A DNA stretch of 64,000 bases, from NCBI GenBank assembly GCA_030762935.1, contig CM060899.1, forward strand, positions 18,504,501-18,568,500, in the 5' to 3' direction. The position numbers and the translations under genes were made by a program. Under the pieces are notes generated by a model. It worked only from the letters and a program-made list of their open reading frames with translations. It searched no databases and was not told the DNA's origin. This DNA is from Hymenopus coronatus. Lineage: Eukaryota; Arthropoda; Insecta; Mantodea; Hymenopodidae. Below are positions 22,091 to 34,324 of this stretch, piece after piece (positions within the stretch are counted from its first letter, which is position 1; each line of letters opens with the position of its first letter).

Positions 22091-22680
22091 TCCTTTAAAA
22101 GCTACTCACTATGTATAACAATTTACATTCGGTTCTCTTTGCTTGCCATGAACAATACTAAATAGAGATGAAACGTAAAATGGCTTCCCACTTGAGAAAA
22201 TTTAAAGTAGTTTAAAATTGATGCCAATAACAAGGATCATCGACGAAACTATTAACTGCAAAAAAATATTACTTAAATTGTGTGTTTTAATGAGCTCTAT
22301 ATTTTTTGTACAATACGTTTTTGAGTTACACAATACTTCATCCAGAATGAAGAGAGTTTCAGAGGTTATTTCCAGAAAATAAAAAATACGCATATAATTT
22401 GTCATGAAGATATCTTAAACATATGGTATTTTAATTAAAACTATTAGTCATTTTTGATAAAATCAAAATTTTCTAAATTGTTTCCATGTAAAGGGTAGTT
22501 GGAGGTGGGGGGATTTTTTGGAAATTCTTCGTGTCACATCCCAGTTTACTATCTAACCGATTTTTCGTTTTTGAGCTAGGCTGCCTATAGTCACACATGC
22601 ACACACAAGGACGGACTCTCAAAACAAGCATTTCCGCTTAAATATGTCATCGAATTTTTGGGTAGAATACAATACTTAAT
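22091..22680 (+). mobile_element. CA-core element missing both ends
   Basis: It starts inside the left body (TTAAAAGCTACTCACTATG) and ends in the right body (TTTTTGGGTAGAATACAA). The core is short (ACACATGCACACACAAGG). Confidence 0.8.
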
Positions 22681-22689
22681 ACTACTGCT

Positions 22690-22925
22690 TCGACAAATGG
22701 ACTGGGCTGCCCGTGTATCCCATTGAAAACGTGTGAGATGCTTTGGGAAGAAGCATTGCAACACGCTCACATGCACCAACGACCATCGAACAGATGTCAA
22801 CAACGCTGATGGAGAAATAGAACGCCATACCACAAAAACTCCTTACCTACCTTTTGGCCAGCAGGGGAACATGATGCACAGCATACATTGTTGTTCGTGG
22901 TTATCATACACCCTTTTAAGCACCA
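22690..22925 (+). pseudogene. Tc1-type transposase C-terminal fragment
   Basis: The frame from about 22699 reads PIENV.DALGRSIATRSHAP, then TTIEQMSTTLMEK.NAIPQKL and, further on, VVRGYHTP. This is the standard C-terminus of Tc1-like DD34E transposases after the 'SPDLNPIEN' motif. Two Trp codons are now stops (after ENV and after EK), and another stop lies near 22870. It is inactive, with no terminal repeats nearby. Confidence 0.82.
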
Positions 22926-22939
22926 ATCCTCTGTTTTTA

Positions 22940-23041
22940 CTTATTGTATTGCACCGAGGTTCCACCGGAAATACACGTTTTGGGACCCCTGAATCCAAAA
23001 ATAGCATTTTTAGAAAAAAAAGTCCGTTTGTGTGTGTCTGG

Positions 23042-23074
<33 letters not shown>

Positions 23075-23425
23075 CTTTGGGCAGCATAGCTCAAAAACAA
23101 AAAGTCCGTTAAATACCAAACTTGATATTTAAGTTCAGTATCTTCCAAGGATGCGACACGAATATTTTCAAGAAAATCCCCCCACCTCCAACTATCCTTT
23201 ACACGGAAAAACTGTTAAAAAAATTTTATTACATCAAAAATGGCTCTAACGGCTCTTATATTTAAGATATTTACATGGCAAATGAAATGTATATATTGAA
23301 CTATCTCAGCATAGCTTCTGAAGACATTTTTAAATTTTGCGTAACTAGTAAAACGTAAGAGATACACAATGACTACACAAAAACGTTAAGCTCATTAAAA
23401 CCTACAATTTATATCATGTACATTT
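22940..23425 (-). mobile_element. CA-core element, truncated
   Basis: It begins at ATTGCACCGAGGTTCCACC with no palindrome. The GT core is long and interrupted (23028-23074). It stops where the next copy's palindrome end starts. Confidence 0.85.
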
Positions 23426-24284
23426 TTACTTTCTCTATACGCACTATGTACATAGTGTATAGAGAAGGTATTGCACTCCACCCAAAATATTGATACCGAA
23501 ATTTCATCGGAAATATATGTTTTAGGGTCCCCTTTATCTAAAAAAAGCATTTTCGGAAAAAGGTCCGTGTGTCTGTGAACACAATAACTCAAAAACGAAA
23601 ATTCGGTAAAATACCAAACTTGGTATTTAAGTTTAGTATTTTTCAGGGATGCGACTCGAAAATTTTGAGAAAAATCCCCCCACCCCCAACTACCCTTTAC
23701 ATGGAACTTTTTAGAAAATTTAGAATTTCTCAAAAATGGCTCTAAAGATTTTGATTAAAATATCGTATATTAAACATATTTACACGACAAATAAAATGTA
23801 TATTTTGAATTTTCTGGGAATAGCCTCTGAAGACTACTTTATTCTGGATGAATTTGATGGAGTATTGCATAACTGCTAAACCGTAAGAGATGCAGAAAAA
23901 CTTACAACACAAAAAAATGTAGAGCACTTTAAAACGTTAATTTATCTTATGTACATTTTTTCCGTGGAGTTGATCGTTTTTGAGATACTCTTTGTTTTTT
24001 TTTTTTTTATTTCAGCTTTAAAAAACATACTTTCCTCATACAGGAATTTAGCAATTCCAGTCCATACAAACAGAGGAAGTTCAGTCACTTAGCAACCAAC
24101 TTTTGACTATCACTTTAACCAATAATACTCCCTTATTTCGCCTCTACTTACAAGGAAGCAAGTAATAAGACTATTTCTGCTTATTTTTTTCGATTAGTAT
24201 GAAGTAAATAGAAGCATAAGCGTTTTAACAATAATTTGTTGCAGAGATATAGAGAAAGTCATGTGAATAGAACACATCAAATTT
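23426..24284 (-). mobile_element. CA-core element, full length, subtype A
   Basis: A complete palindrome (CTATGTACATAGTGTATAG) lies at 23430-23465. The core is tiny (GTCCGTGTGTCTGTG). It ends in a complete hairpin end. Because the core is short and all blocks are present, this is a good reference copy. Confidence 0.9.
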
Positions 24285-24618
24285 TTTTCCTGGAGTTGAC
24301 AGTTTTTGAGATATCCTTAGTTGTTGGTTCTTCATATTTAAAGTACTTAAACTTTTCTCACACGAAAAGTTGTAATCTCCTGGTCCTGCAGAGAAACGAT
24401 TTCAGTGCCAATACAACCACATTTTAAAACATTTGACTATCAGTTTAGCCTAGTGTAATCCCTTATTTTCTTCCTACTTATAAAAAACTAAGAAATAAGA
24501 CCGTTTCTGCTAATGTTTATCTAGATTAGCATTAAGTAGATAGAAGAATAAGGTTTTTAACAATAATCTATTACTGAGATATAGAGAAGATCATGTGAAT
24601 GGAACATATCAGATTTTT
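24285..24618 (-). mobile_element. CA-core element, left part only
   Basis: It is attached head-to-tail to the previous copy, starts in the left body (GGAGTTGACAGTTTTTGAG) and ends in a hairpin end with GATCATGTGAATGGAACATA. Confidence 0.85.
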
Positions 24619-25074
24619 TTAATCTAGAGGGCCATCATATGGTATAGTGACTAGTGTAGTCTATTTTCTATGAGTATAGGTGTCATTTCTGTTTCATTTC
24701 ATTGCATATTTCGTTTAGTTAGCTGTTATATCAGTTCTGTCTATGTGTGATTGAAGTTTCATTGAGGAACTACAGCTCAGCATACTTTCGTCCTGAGGTT
24801 TTCCTCGCCAGCAGTTACAAGTAATGTTTACTGCTGACCATCACTGTAATGGAACTGCGTACGTGATAACCATGAAAATCAATAATTTAATCGTTACTAG
24901 TAACTGTTAACACTCTGTCACTATAACAGTAATAACCGTTACAGGAAAATAGCTGTTTGTCACATAACTATCTGTATACGTGTATCAACGTCTAATAGGA
25001 TTTTTAACTTTTCAGTTCCAAATTATCCTCCGTGGTTTTCAAATAAAGCCACTTTATATATCACAGAATACATT
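24619..25074. other. Low-copy region, nothing recognised
   Basis: Imperfect TAACAG/CTGTTA-type short inverted motifs recur around 24840-24960, but no element or coding frame is clear. Confidence 0.4.
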
Positions 25075-25615
25075 ACAAAATATGATGTGTTCCATTCACA
25101 TGACCTTCTCTACATCTCTGCAACAAATTATTGTTAAAAAGCCTTAATACTTGCTTACTTGTAAGTGGAAACAAACTAAGGGAGTACCATAAGTTAAAGT
25201 AGCAAAAGCTGGTTGGTATGTGACTGAAGTTCCTTTGTTTGTATGGACAGGAGTTGACAAATTCCTCTATTAGAAAAGCATAGGTTTTTCAAAGCTGAAT
25301 CTAAAAACAAGGAATATCTGGAAAACGATTAACTCCACGAAAAAAATATATATATCATCAATTGTATGTTTTAACGTGCTCTACAGTTTTTGTGTGTTGA
25401 GTTTTTTCAAGGGATATTTCCAGAAAATGCAAGATATTCATTTTATTTGTCAGGTAAATATATTTAATATACGATATTTTAATCAAAATCGTTAGTGATT
25501 TTTCAGAAAATCAAAATTTTCTAAAAAAGTTCCATGTAAAGGGTATTTGGGTTAGGTGGAACTGACTTTTCGCTTTTGGGTTATGTAATCCAAAGACACG
25601 CATAAACACGGATTC
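25075..25615 (+). mobile_element. CA-core element, palindrome end missing
   Basis: The hairpin end ACAAAATATGATGTGTTCC is at 25075. Left and middle bodies follow, with a small deletion before the core. It breaks at about 25615 into an inverted scrap. Confidence 0.83.
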
Positions 25616-25706
25616 TTGAATAAAGTGCCACATTTTTAAGATATTTTCATGGCAAACGAAAAATATATGTTGAATTTTCTTGAATAGCCTTTGAAGACCC
25701 TGCGAC
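25616..25706 (-). mobile_element. CA-core scrap, middle body
   Basis: The short inverted piece, TTTAAGATATTTTCATGGC to TAGCCTTTGAAGACC, matches the middle body. Confidence 0.65.
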
Positions 25707-26629
25707 AATATATTAGTATGACGCGTATATTACTATTTCAACAATTAGTTTTGTACATATTTAATATAAGAAATATTCTAATGGTGTATAAGCTCGCATT
25801 GTATTCTTCAAGGGTACTTGCTTTGTTAAAAATAACAAGAATTTTAGAGCATCAGGGTCACAAGTTACAGCTCCAAGTTTAAAGGAAGGTCTTTTCCCTC
25901 ATAATCTGGAGAGAGGGACTTTCTCATTGTAGAGAAGGGTCGCGTGGGTGCAATATAAAGAAAAATCCCAGACAGTCACGTGACAACGCTACATTTCGAG
26001 CCTTTTTCCAGTCAATCAAAAAGGAAGATAATATTAGGATCTTTTTCTATATAAGTGATACGCGTATAAGAAATCGCGCGGCGCCCAGTGTAAGAAATCG
26101 GCTTGTTATAGAAATCTGACGGCGATGAATAATAAGAAACACGCATTAATTGTGAGTGTTAGAGTAAAAGTTAATCTGACAGGCAACTGTTACTGTAAAT
26201 GTTATACGGACTGTGAAGCTTAAGATCACGTGACGGTTGTAAAACTATAAGAACTCGGTAAGAGTGGAACTAGCACCTGTAAACATTAGGTCATCAAGTT
26301 CGCGATCGTTTATGTCGAGAGTCGCTCGCAGCGTTAGTGCCTCAAACCAGCAACAGATAATCAATAAAAGAACTCATCAGTGAAATTAAGTGAAATGTCT
26401 CTTTTATTTGAGTCTATCAGGTGTTACACACCTTTGTCATTCTTTCCCCCCTGAGCAAGAGACAACTCATGGCCTACTAGAACGAGCCTAGCCAGTGCAA
26501 CAAAGGGAATCTGCAAGGTATGTACGCTCTTAATGTAGAGAATTTCACGAGCATTAACCCTCGACCAACTCCAAGTAGACTCACATGACAGCACCATATT
26601 GGTGCACAAAGAAAATAACAGCGACAACC
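25707..26629 (+). other. Low-copy region with LTR-like signals
   Basis: TATATAAG at 26048-26055, AATAAA at 26363-26368 and the end GGTGTTACACACC near 26420-26432 are arranged like the promoter, polyadenylation signal and 3' edge of an LTR of about 0.5 kb. No matching second LTR, clear TG start or target duplication was found. The open frame at 26424-26636 (minus) is unrecognised. Confidence 0.3.
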
Positions 26630-27084
26630 CCTTCATTCTGGATGACTTCAGTACACTTTTTGTATAATTGGTAAACTATAGACAAAAACTTACTACACAA
26701 AAAACTGTAGATCTCGTTAAAGCACACAAGGTGTATCCTATACAATGTTTGTAGAGTTAAGCGTTTTAGAGATACTCCGAGTTATTGGGTATAACGGGAA
26801 GTCCTTTCTTTTCGTCTCTCTTTTGTTTACTCCTAGCAAGCCAACAAATCCGCATTTCAATTGTTTCATTTAGCGAATGGCTTTTAAAAGATTTGACTGT
26901 CACTATATTCTCCGCATTCCCTTATTTCCCTTCTACTTATAAATAAGCAAACGTTAAAGCTGTTCTGCTAATGTTTATTTCAAATATCGTGACGTAGATA
27001 AAGGGATAATCTTTTGTAAGAAAAGTTTGTTCGCCGACCAACTAGATAAAGTCGTGAGAATGAAACACATCATATTTTTATAAA
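26630..27084 (-). mobile_element. CA-core element, left half, subtype B-like
   Basis: It starts in the middle body (TTCATTCTGGATGACTTC) and ends with TAGATAAAGTCGTGAGAATG near 27080. Confidence 0.8.
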
Positions 27085-27175
27085 TTTCTTTTTGGGTTTA
27101 GTGGTTCTCAAAACATATTTCAGGTGAAATTTTACATCGATTTTTTGGATGGAATTCAAACTTCTCTAGCTACTA
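27085..27175 (+). mobile_element. CA-core scrap, right body
   Basis: TCTCAAAACATATTTCAGG and the following ATCGATTTTTTGGATGGAA match the right body. It is attached to the previous inverted copy. Confidence 0.65.
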
Positions 27176-27613
27176 TTCAGAGTGATTCCAAATTTTTTTT
27201 ACAAGTGATAGAGACTGATTTCTTACATCAATACAAGAGCAAATTTTCATATAAGGACATGCTCCAAAGCCCTTCGTTTTCGATTTATTGGAGTTCAAAA
27301 TATTACACATTAAAATATTTTAAAGTGACACATTATTCTATGTTTGGCATTGTCAGTTTGTTAGTTGTTGTTCAACACAAACACCACTAAGAACAAATTC
27401 TTAAGGTGTCTTTCTCTTGTGTTTAGACACGCATGCTCTCGTCGAAGATCAGATTATCAAAAACTCGCTGTCAGTGTCATATAGTTTCCCAGGCTTCCAC
27501 AACACGTAGATTAAGAGCTTCTTACCAGAAAATATGGTGCATAAACTCATTTTTATGGTGCCCCAAAGATATAAAATAATTATAGAGGTTGGGACTGGCC
27601 TATCTATGTCATG
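27176..27613. other. Low-copy region, nothing recognised
   Basis: An 88-codon frame begins in the CA-core scrap at 27124 and continues to 27390 with no recognisable domain. It is probably chance. Confidence 0.4.
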
Positions 27614-28270
27614 ATGGATGGATGGATGGATGGATGGATGGATGGATGGATGGGTGGGTGGATGGATGGATGGATGGGTGGATGGGTGGGTGGGTGGATG
27701 GGTGGGTGGGTGGATGGGTGGGTGGGTGTGTGGGTGGATGGGTGGATGGATGGATGGGTGGGTGGATGGATGGGTGGATGGGTGGATGGGTGGGTGGATG
27801 GATGGATGGATGGATGGGTGGGTGGATGGGTGGGTGGATGGATGGGTGGCTGGATGGATGGATGGATGGATGGATGGATGGATGGATGGATGGGTGGATG
27901 GATGGATGGATGGATGGGTGGATGGGTGGATGGGTGGGTGGATGGATGGATGGATGGATGGATGGGTGGATGGGTGGATGGATGGATGGATGGATGGATG
28001 GATGGGTGGGTGGCCGGGTGGATGGATGGATGGATGGATGGATGGATGGATGGATGGATGGGTGGATGGGTGGATGGATGGATGGATGGATGGATGGATG
28101 GATGGATGGATGGATGGGTGGCCGGGTGGATGGATGGATGGATGGGTGGGTGGGTGGCCGGGTGGCCGGGTGGATGGATGGATGGATGGGTGGGTGGGTG
28201 GCCGGGTGGCCGGGTGGATGGATGGATGGATGGATGGGTGGGTGGGTGGATGAATGGATGGATGGATGGA
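27614..28270. repeat. GGAT/GGGT tetranucleotide array with GGCC interruptions
   Basis: About 650 bases of GGAT and GGGT units, with scattered GGCCGGGT variants grouped in the right half (about 28011-28220). A 4-base unit lacking stops leaves all frames open on both strands (Trp-Met-Asp-Gly type on +, His-Pro-Ser-Ile type on -), so the five long frames here are not genes. Confidence 0.97.
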
Positions 28271-28982
28271 CACATAGACAGACAGATAGATGCCAATGCA
28301 TCTCCATATTTTTTTCTGATTTGCAGGAGCACATCTTCCGGGAGAATGTTCGGAATGAATTCCCTGTAGACATCGCCTGTAAGGCGTGCTGGAGGAATGT
28401 GTTACACAAATGACAAGTGTAAACAAGTAGCCCTAAGTTACAATGCATCCGGGGCTTCCTTAATTATGTACGGATAAATGAAGTTATTGGGTTGGACTCG
28501 GAAAGCCGTTAAACGTAAACTTTCATTAGTAAATTGATAACTCGAAAACGAAGGGTTTTAGAGCACATGTTTTATGAACCTATTTGCTTGTTTAGATATG
28601 AGGAATTCATCCCCAAACGTTGTAAAAGTATTTTTGAATCACCCTGGTAGAGAAGGTAAAAAATAGAAGTGCCCTGAGCTATATGCTGGCAACAAGAATC
28701 GATTGTGGCTTTGCAAGTGATGTGGCAAAGAACTGATACATGAGAGATTCGCAGCTGTTCAGCGATCTGTGATCATTCGGTGGAGAACAGCTGCAGTTTG
28801 TGGGTATAGGATGTCACACAGTTTGAGAGGGTTGTTATCTATTCCACATCACTCTCAGCCTTGATTTAAATTCACAAATACGAGAATGGCGTAATGAGAT
28901 GTATGCTTAGTACATATCGTCGTTATGACCTAATAGAGGGAACATTCACGGCAATTAACTAAAATCACAAATTTTGCGAAAA
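28271..28982. other. Low-copy region with a possible transposon edge
   Basis: TATTTTTGAATCACCCTGG at about 28628-28646 resembles ends of insect DNA transposons that finish in AATCACCCTGTA. No matching opposite end was found. The rest is unrecognised. Confidence 0.35.
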
Positions 28983-29267
28983 ATGTAATGTGTTCTATTT
29001 AGATATTTCCTCTGCATCTTTCTAACAAATTATTGTTTAAAATATTTTATTCTATATACTTCGAAATAAAAATTAGCAGAAATGTTCTCTTTATACATAG
29101 AAGGGAAATAAGGGGTAACACTAGGCTAAAACGATAGTAAAATCTTTTAAAAATTGTTTTCCATGTTGTTGAAATCCATTTTTTTTTTTTTTTTTTTTTG
29201 CATTACCAAAGCTTGACAAAAGCTGAAGTATTTTAAAACTGAAACCAATAACAAGGAATATCTAAAA
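28983..29267 (+). mobile_element. CA-core element, hairpin end and left body
   Basis: Starts TGTAATGTGTTCTATTTAG and has an expanded T-run at 29170-29188. It is followed head-to-tail by a longer copy. Confidence 0.8.
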
Positions 29268-30085
29268 AAATCTTATGTATTCCATTCACATGACTTTCTC
29301 TACATCTCTGCAACAAATTATTGTTAAAAAGCATAAGCTTCTATTTACTTCATGCTTGTTGAGAAAAAATTAGCAGAAATAGTCTTATTACTTGCTTCCT
29401 TGTAAGTAGAAGCGAAATAAGGTGGTATCATAGGTTAAAGTGATAGGCAAACGCTGGTTGCTATGTGACTGAAGTTCCTTTGTATGGACAGGAGTTGACA
29501 AATTCCCGTGTGAGAAAAGCTGGAACTAATAAGAATAAATATCTAAAGAGTATCAACTCCACGAAAAATATGTATATAAGCTGTGTGTTTTAAAGAGATC
29601 TACATTTTTTTTCTATTAAGTTTTCGTCTATTTCTTACGGTTTACTAGTCGCGGAAAATTCCACAAAATATATCCAGAATAAGGATGTCTCCAGAGGTTA
29701 TTCCGAGAAAGTTTAAAATATACACTTTATTTGTCATGTAAATATCTTTAGTATACGATATTTTAATAAAAAATCATTAGAGCCATTTTTGAGAAAATCA
29801 ACATTTTCGAAATGTTTTCTATGTAAAGAGTAATTTGGGGTTATGAGATTTTCCTCAAAATCTTCGTGTCTCATCTTCTGAAGATACTAAACTTATATAC
29901 CAAGTTTGGTATTTTACCGACGTTTTGTTTTTGAGTTATCGTGTTCACAGGCACACGGACACACACATACGTAATTCTGAAAATGCATTTTTTGGATACA
30001 GGGGACCTTAAAACGTCTATTTCCGGTGAAATCTCGGTATCGAGAGTACATTACAATGTCACAGTACGTGTAGATAAAGAAAACA
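29268..30085 (+). mobile_element. CA-core element, near full length, subtype A
   Basis: The hairpin end AAAATCTTATGTATTCC is at 29270, the core is short (ACACGGACACACACAT), and the palindrome is degraded before GTACGTGTAGATAAAG at 30064-30079. Confidence 0.87.
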
Positions 30086-30257
30086 GGGAATACATTAGGC
30101 TAAGGCGATAGTCAAATCTTTTAAAAGCTGATTATTATGTGATTGAAATTCGTTTCTTTGCATGACCAAGAGTTTACATATTTCTGTATGAGAAATATTT
30201 AAAATCTGAAACCAATAATAGGGAATATCTCGAAATGGACAACTGCACGAAAAAAAC
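30086..30257 (+). mobile_element. CA-core scrap, left body
   Basis: GGCTAAGGCGATAGTCAAATC to ATCTCGAAATGGACAACTG matches the left body, without ends. Confidence 0.75.
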
Positions 30258-30947
30258 CTGATGTGTTCCATTCACAATACATTTAAGTTTAGTATCTTCC
30301 AGGGATGCCAGACAAAGATTTTGAGAGAAATCACCCCACGCCAAACTAGCCTTTATATGAAAACATTTAGAAAACTTTTATTTTCTCAAAAATGTCTCTA
30401 ATGATTTTGATTAAAATGTCATAAATTAAAGATATTTATATGACAAATAAATTTTATATCTTTAATTTCCTGGAATAGCTTCTAAATATCTCTTTATTCT
30501 GACTGAGTTCTGCTGAATTTTGCGTAACTTGTAAACCGTAAGTGATAAATAAAAACTTAAAACACAAATAATATAGATGACATTAAACACACAATTTGTG
30601 TCGTACATATTTTTTTTTCTCGTGGAATTGACCATTTCTGAGATGTTCCTTGTTATTTGTTTCAGATTTAAATTCTTGAAACTTTTCTCACAAGCAGAGT
30701 CGTAAACTCCTGGTCTTGCTTATTTCAACCACATGGCAACCTGTTTTTAAGAGATTTGACATTCGTTTTAACCTAGTGTATTCTCTTATTTTCCTTCTAC
30801 TTAAATGGAAGCAAGTAATTAAAAAAAATTCTGGTTATATTTATCTTGGTTATCATGAAGTAGATAGAAAAGTATGCTTTTAAACAATAATTTGTTACAG
30901 CGATGTAGAGAAAGTCATGTGAATGGAACACACAAGATGTTTTAGTT
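30258..30947 (-). mobile_element. CA-core element, palindrome side missing
   Basis: About 20 bases of + hairpin end (CCTGATGTGTTCCATTCAC) at 30258-30277 are followed by an inverted copy, from the middle body to a complete hairpin end at 30900-30946. Confidence 0.83.
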
Positions 30948-31037
30948 ACATGAGACATTTTGTGTGGAGCGCAAATAGTACTAGTGCTAGAGAAAGTAAA
31001 ACTAAACTTTAGCGAATCTAACTTAGTAGCCTTAGAT

Positions 31038-31885
31038 AAAAACATCTTATGTACTCCATTCACGTGACTTTCTCTACATCTCTGCAACAAATTATTGTTA
31101 AAAAGTTTATGCTTCCATTTACTTCATGCTAATCGAGAAAAAATTAGGAGAAATAGTCTTATTAGTTGCTTCCTTGTAAGTAGAAGAGAAATAAGGGAGT
31201 ACCATAGGTTAAAGTGGTTGCTATGTGACTGAAGTTTGTTTGTATGGACAGGAGTTGATAAATTCCCGTATAAGAAAAGTAAAATTCTTTTTAAAGCTGA
31301 AAACAATATCAAGAAATATGTCCCAAAAGATCATTTGCACGATAAAAATGTATATGACATAAATTGTGTGTCTTATCGTGATCTATATTTTTTGTGTGCT
31401 AAGTTTTTGTCCATCTCTTACGGTTTAGCAGTTATGCAAAATTCCGTAAAATTCATCTAGAATAAAGTAGTATTCAGAGGATATTCCTAGAAAATTCAAG
31501 AAATACATTTTATTTGTTAGGTAAATATCTTTAATATACGATATTTTAATCAAAATTGTTAGAGCCTTTTTTGAGAAAATCAAAATTTTCGAAAAAAGTT
31601 CCATGTAAAGGGTAGTTTGGGGTGGAAGGATGTTTCTCAAAATCTTCATGTCTCATCCCTGAAAGATACTACTTAAATACCAAGTTTGGTATTTTATCGA
31701 CTTTTCTTTTTTAGTTATCGTGTTCACAGACACACGGACACGTACAACACACGTATGTTTTTGTGAAAATGCTTTTTTTTGGGTACAGGGGACTCTTCAG
31801 TGATATCTCGGTATCGAATTGTTTGTTGGATTGGAATACTTTCTCTATACACTATGTACATAGTACGTGTAGAGAAAGTAAAACA
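31038..31885 (+). mobile_element. CA-core element, full length, subtype A
   Basis: The hairpin end is at 31040 with CACGTGACTTTCTCTAC. The core is almost absent (ACACACGGACACGTACAACACACG). The palindrome end ACACTATGTACATAGTACG is intact at 31846-31868. Confidence 0.9.
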
Positions 31886-32642
31886 GATTAAACAAGGAAG
31901 AGAAATTACATTTGGCAAGAAAAAAATTGAAATAGTGGGAGAATCTAGGGTTTAAGGGAAGGATTAAGTTGTAATGGAGGATGGGCAGGTCTTGGTAGAA
32001 GGATAGATGCAAAATGTAAGGCAGCCATGACAGTAATCAGGATATGCAAATTTAAATGACCAGTGATGAACAGTAAAACCGTTAGAGAGGGTTTGCGAAG
32101 CAACTGTAGAAGCGGAGCAGCAATAAAAGGCTAGCAAGGGCAGAATTAGTTAAACTGGGAATATTCATATTGATTTTAGAGAGGGTATTGAAATAATGGC
32201 ATTAGTGTATAAAGTGGAAGATGAAAATCTGCTAAAAATGTGAATGAAACCGCTCAAGATAGTTAAGAACAAGAGGAGGTGATGAGGGCAGATAAACTCT
32301 TGACGAAAATGGGGTGACATGTGGAGGAAGGGAGAGGAAAATGAAAACTGTTTCTGGAAGTCAGTGAGAAATAGAATAGAAGACATAGTTAAACATGAAA
32401 TTTGGTGTGAAATAGAAAATAAAAACTCGCTTTGTTTACACAGAAGGGTGTTTAGATATATGCAATAAAGAAGAGAGGGAACGATTAGCTTAGATGAGAA
32501 CAGGAGCATTACTTTTGAAAGGGATGAGGGGCAATGAACTAGAACGTTGTATTTTATGTGGGGAGAAAGACAGTATTGTTCACTGTTTAACAGAATGTAA
32601 AGAGGTAAGAAATAGAGGAAAGTCATTTGCAAGTGCAATATA
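31886..32642 (+). pseudogene. Non-LTR retrotransposon remnant, RT thumb to C-terminus
   Basis: Around 31960-32060 one frame reads LSCNGGWAGLGRRIDAKC and continues KAAMTVIRICK, the thumb segment after a 'YLG' motif. At 32494-32642 another frame reads MRTGALLLKGMRGNELERC, then C-x2-C-x7-H-x4-C (CILC..HCLTEC), the zinc-knuckle-like C-terminus typical of non-LTR polymerases. Stops and frameshifts separate the parts. An open frame of 157 codons on the other strand is a shadow. Confidence 0.65.
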
Positions 32643-32654
32643 ATAGTAAGCTAG

Positions 32655-32796
32655 TCTAGTTTCAACCACGAAGAGTCATCCTCTGATGATGCCGCCGGAT
32701 TCACGGGCGAAACATCAAGTGACATTTCATCTCATCGACCACGGCCCACAAGCCCGGAAACCTTACTGGATTAACGCCGGCCGTGAAAGCCTAATA
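32655..32796 (+). mobile_element. Element end with hammerhead-like core, copy 1
   Basis: CCTCTGATGATGCCGCC...GGGCGAAACAT (32690-32718) is followed by GACCACGGCCCAC, AAGCCCGGAAACC and GGCCGTGAAAGCC. Two further segments in the window (51217-51415 and 62764-63262, both minus) share this order. The CUGANGA...GAAA layout recalls hammerhead ribozymes known in Penelope-like elements, but stem I and stem III pairing is not obvious. The family assignment is tentative. Confidence 0.45.
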
Positions 32797-32797
32797 A

Positions 32798-32970
32798 TGC
32801 ACATTGGTATTTAAGAGTAGTACCTTCAAAGGATGTGACACCAAGATTATGAGGGAAAAGTGACATGGGAAAAGTTTCGAAAACTTTAATTTGCTCAAAA
32901 ATGGCTCTAATGGTTATCATTAAAATACGTATATCAAAGATATTTAAACGACACATAATGATACTAGACC
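32798..32970 (-). mobile_element. CA-core scrap, middle body
   Basis: TTGGTATTTAAGAGTAGTACC to AAAGATATTTAAACGACAC matches the inverted middle body. It stops at the next copy. Confidence 0.75.
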
Positions 32971-33671
32971 AAAAATCTGATGTGTTCCATTCACATGACT
33001 TTCTCTATACCTCTGCAATAAATTATTTTTAAAAAGTTTATACTTCTATTTACTTCCTGCTAATCGAGAAAAAATTAGCAGAAATAGACTTATTACTCGC
33101 TTCCTTGTAAGTAGAAGCGAAATAAGGAAGTACCATAGGTTAAATTGACAGTCAAAAGCTGGTTACTATATGACTAAAGTTCCTTTGTTTGTATGGACAG
33201 GAGTTCACAAAGTCCAGTATGAGAAAGGTATGTTTTTACAGTTGAAACCAAAAACAAGGAATATCTCAAAAACAATCAACTCCACGAAAAAAATGTATAT
33301 AATATAAATTGTGTGCTTTAAACTGCTCCTTATTTGTTGTCTGGTAAGTTTTTGTCCATCTCTTAGGGTTTAGCAGCTAAGAAAAATTCCGTAAAATTGA
33401 CCCAGAATAAAGTAGTCTTCAAAAAATTCAAAATATACATTTTATTTGTCAGATAAATATCTTTAATATACGATATCTTAATCAAAATCGTTAGAACCAT
33501 TTTTTAGAAAATCAAAATTTTCGAAAAAAGTTTTATGTAAAGGGTTTTTGCGGTGGGGGGATTTTTCTCAAATCTTCGTGTCGCATCCCTGGAAGATACT
33601 TAACTTTAAATATCAAGTTTGGTATTATACCGACTTTTCGTTTTTGAGTTATCGTGTTCACAGACACACGG

Positions 33672-33711
<40 letters not shown>

Positions 33712-33851
33712 ACCTTTTATGAAAATGCTTTTTTTGGATATAGGGGACCCTAAAGCATATATTTCCGGTGAAATCTCAGTATCGAATTTTTGGGTGGAGT
33801 GCAATTCATTCTCTATACACTATGTACATAGTAAGTGTGGAGAAAGTAAAA
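32971..33851 (+). mobile_element. CA-core element, full length, subtype A
   Basis: Both ends are present. The CA core is about 36 bases at 33674-33709. The palindrome ACACTATGTACATAGTAAG is at 33813-33836. Confidence 0.92.
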
Positions 33852-34276
33852 AAACGACATATAAAATGTATATTTCTGGAAATAGCCTGTGAAGACCTCT
33901 TTCTAGATGAGCTTTGTTGAATTTTCTATAAGTGGTAAACCCTGAGAAAGGGACAAAGACTTATTTCACAAAAAATGTAAAACTCGTTAAAACACAGGAT
34001 TATGTCATATTTTTTTCTTGGATTTCATATCTTGAGTTGATTTTATATTACACTTTTCACATATGGGGTTTTGTCAACTCTGGCAATGTAAAGAAACGAA
34101 TTTAAAATATTTGACAATCGTTTTAGCGTAATGTATTCTTCTACTTACAAGAAAGCAAACAATTAGACCATTTTTGCTAATGTTTAGCTTGAACCAGATA
34201 GAATAAAATTTTAAAAATAATTTATTACCGATATGCTGAGAAAGTCATGAGAATGGAACTTATTAGATTTTTATAT
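33852..34276 (-). mobile_element. CA-core element, left half
   Basis: It is attached tail-to-tail after the previous copy, starts in the middle body and ends with GAGAAAGTCATGAGAATGGAAC near 34258. It is diverged. Confidence 0.8.
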
Positions 34277-34324
34277 TTATAGTTTTATTTCAGAGGGCTT
34301 TTCTTCATTGTTATCTAATGACTA

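Noticed and set aside
27449..28448. Long open frames of 211-325 codons on both strands
   Set aside because: They are a by-product of the 4-base repeat, which contains no stop in any frame. Translations are just Trp-Met-Asp-Gly or His-Pro-Ser-Ile repeats.
32165..32638. 157-codon hydrophobic minus-strand frame
   Set aside because: It is antisense to the non-LTR remnant, whose sense strand has recognisable polymerase C-terminal motifs.
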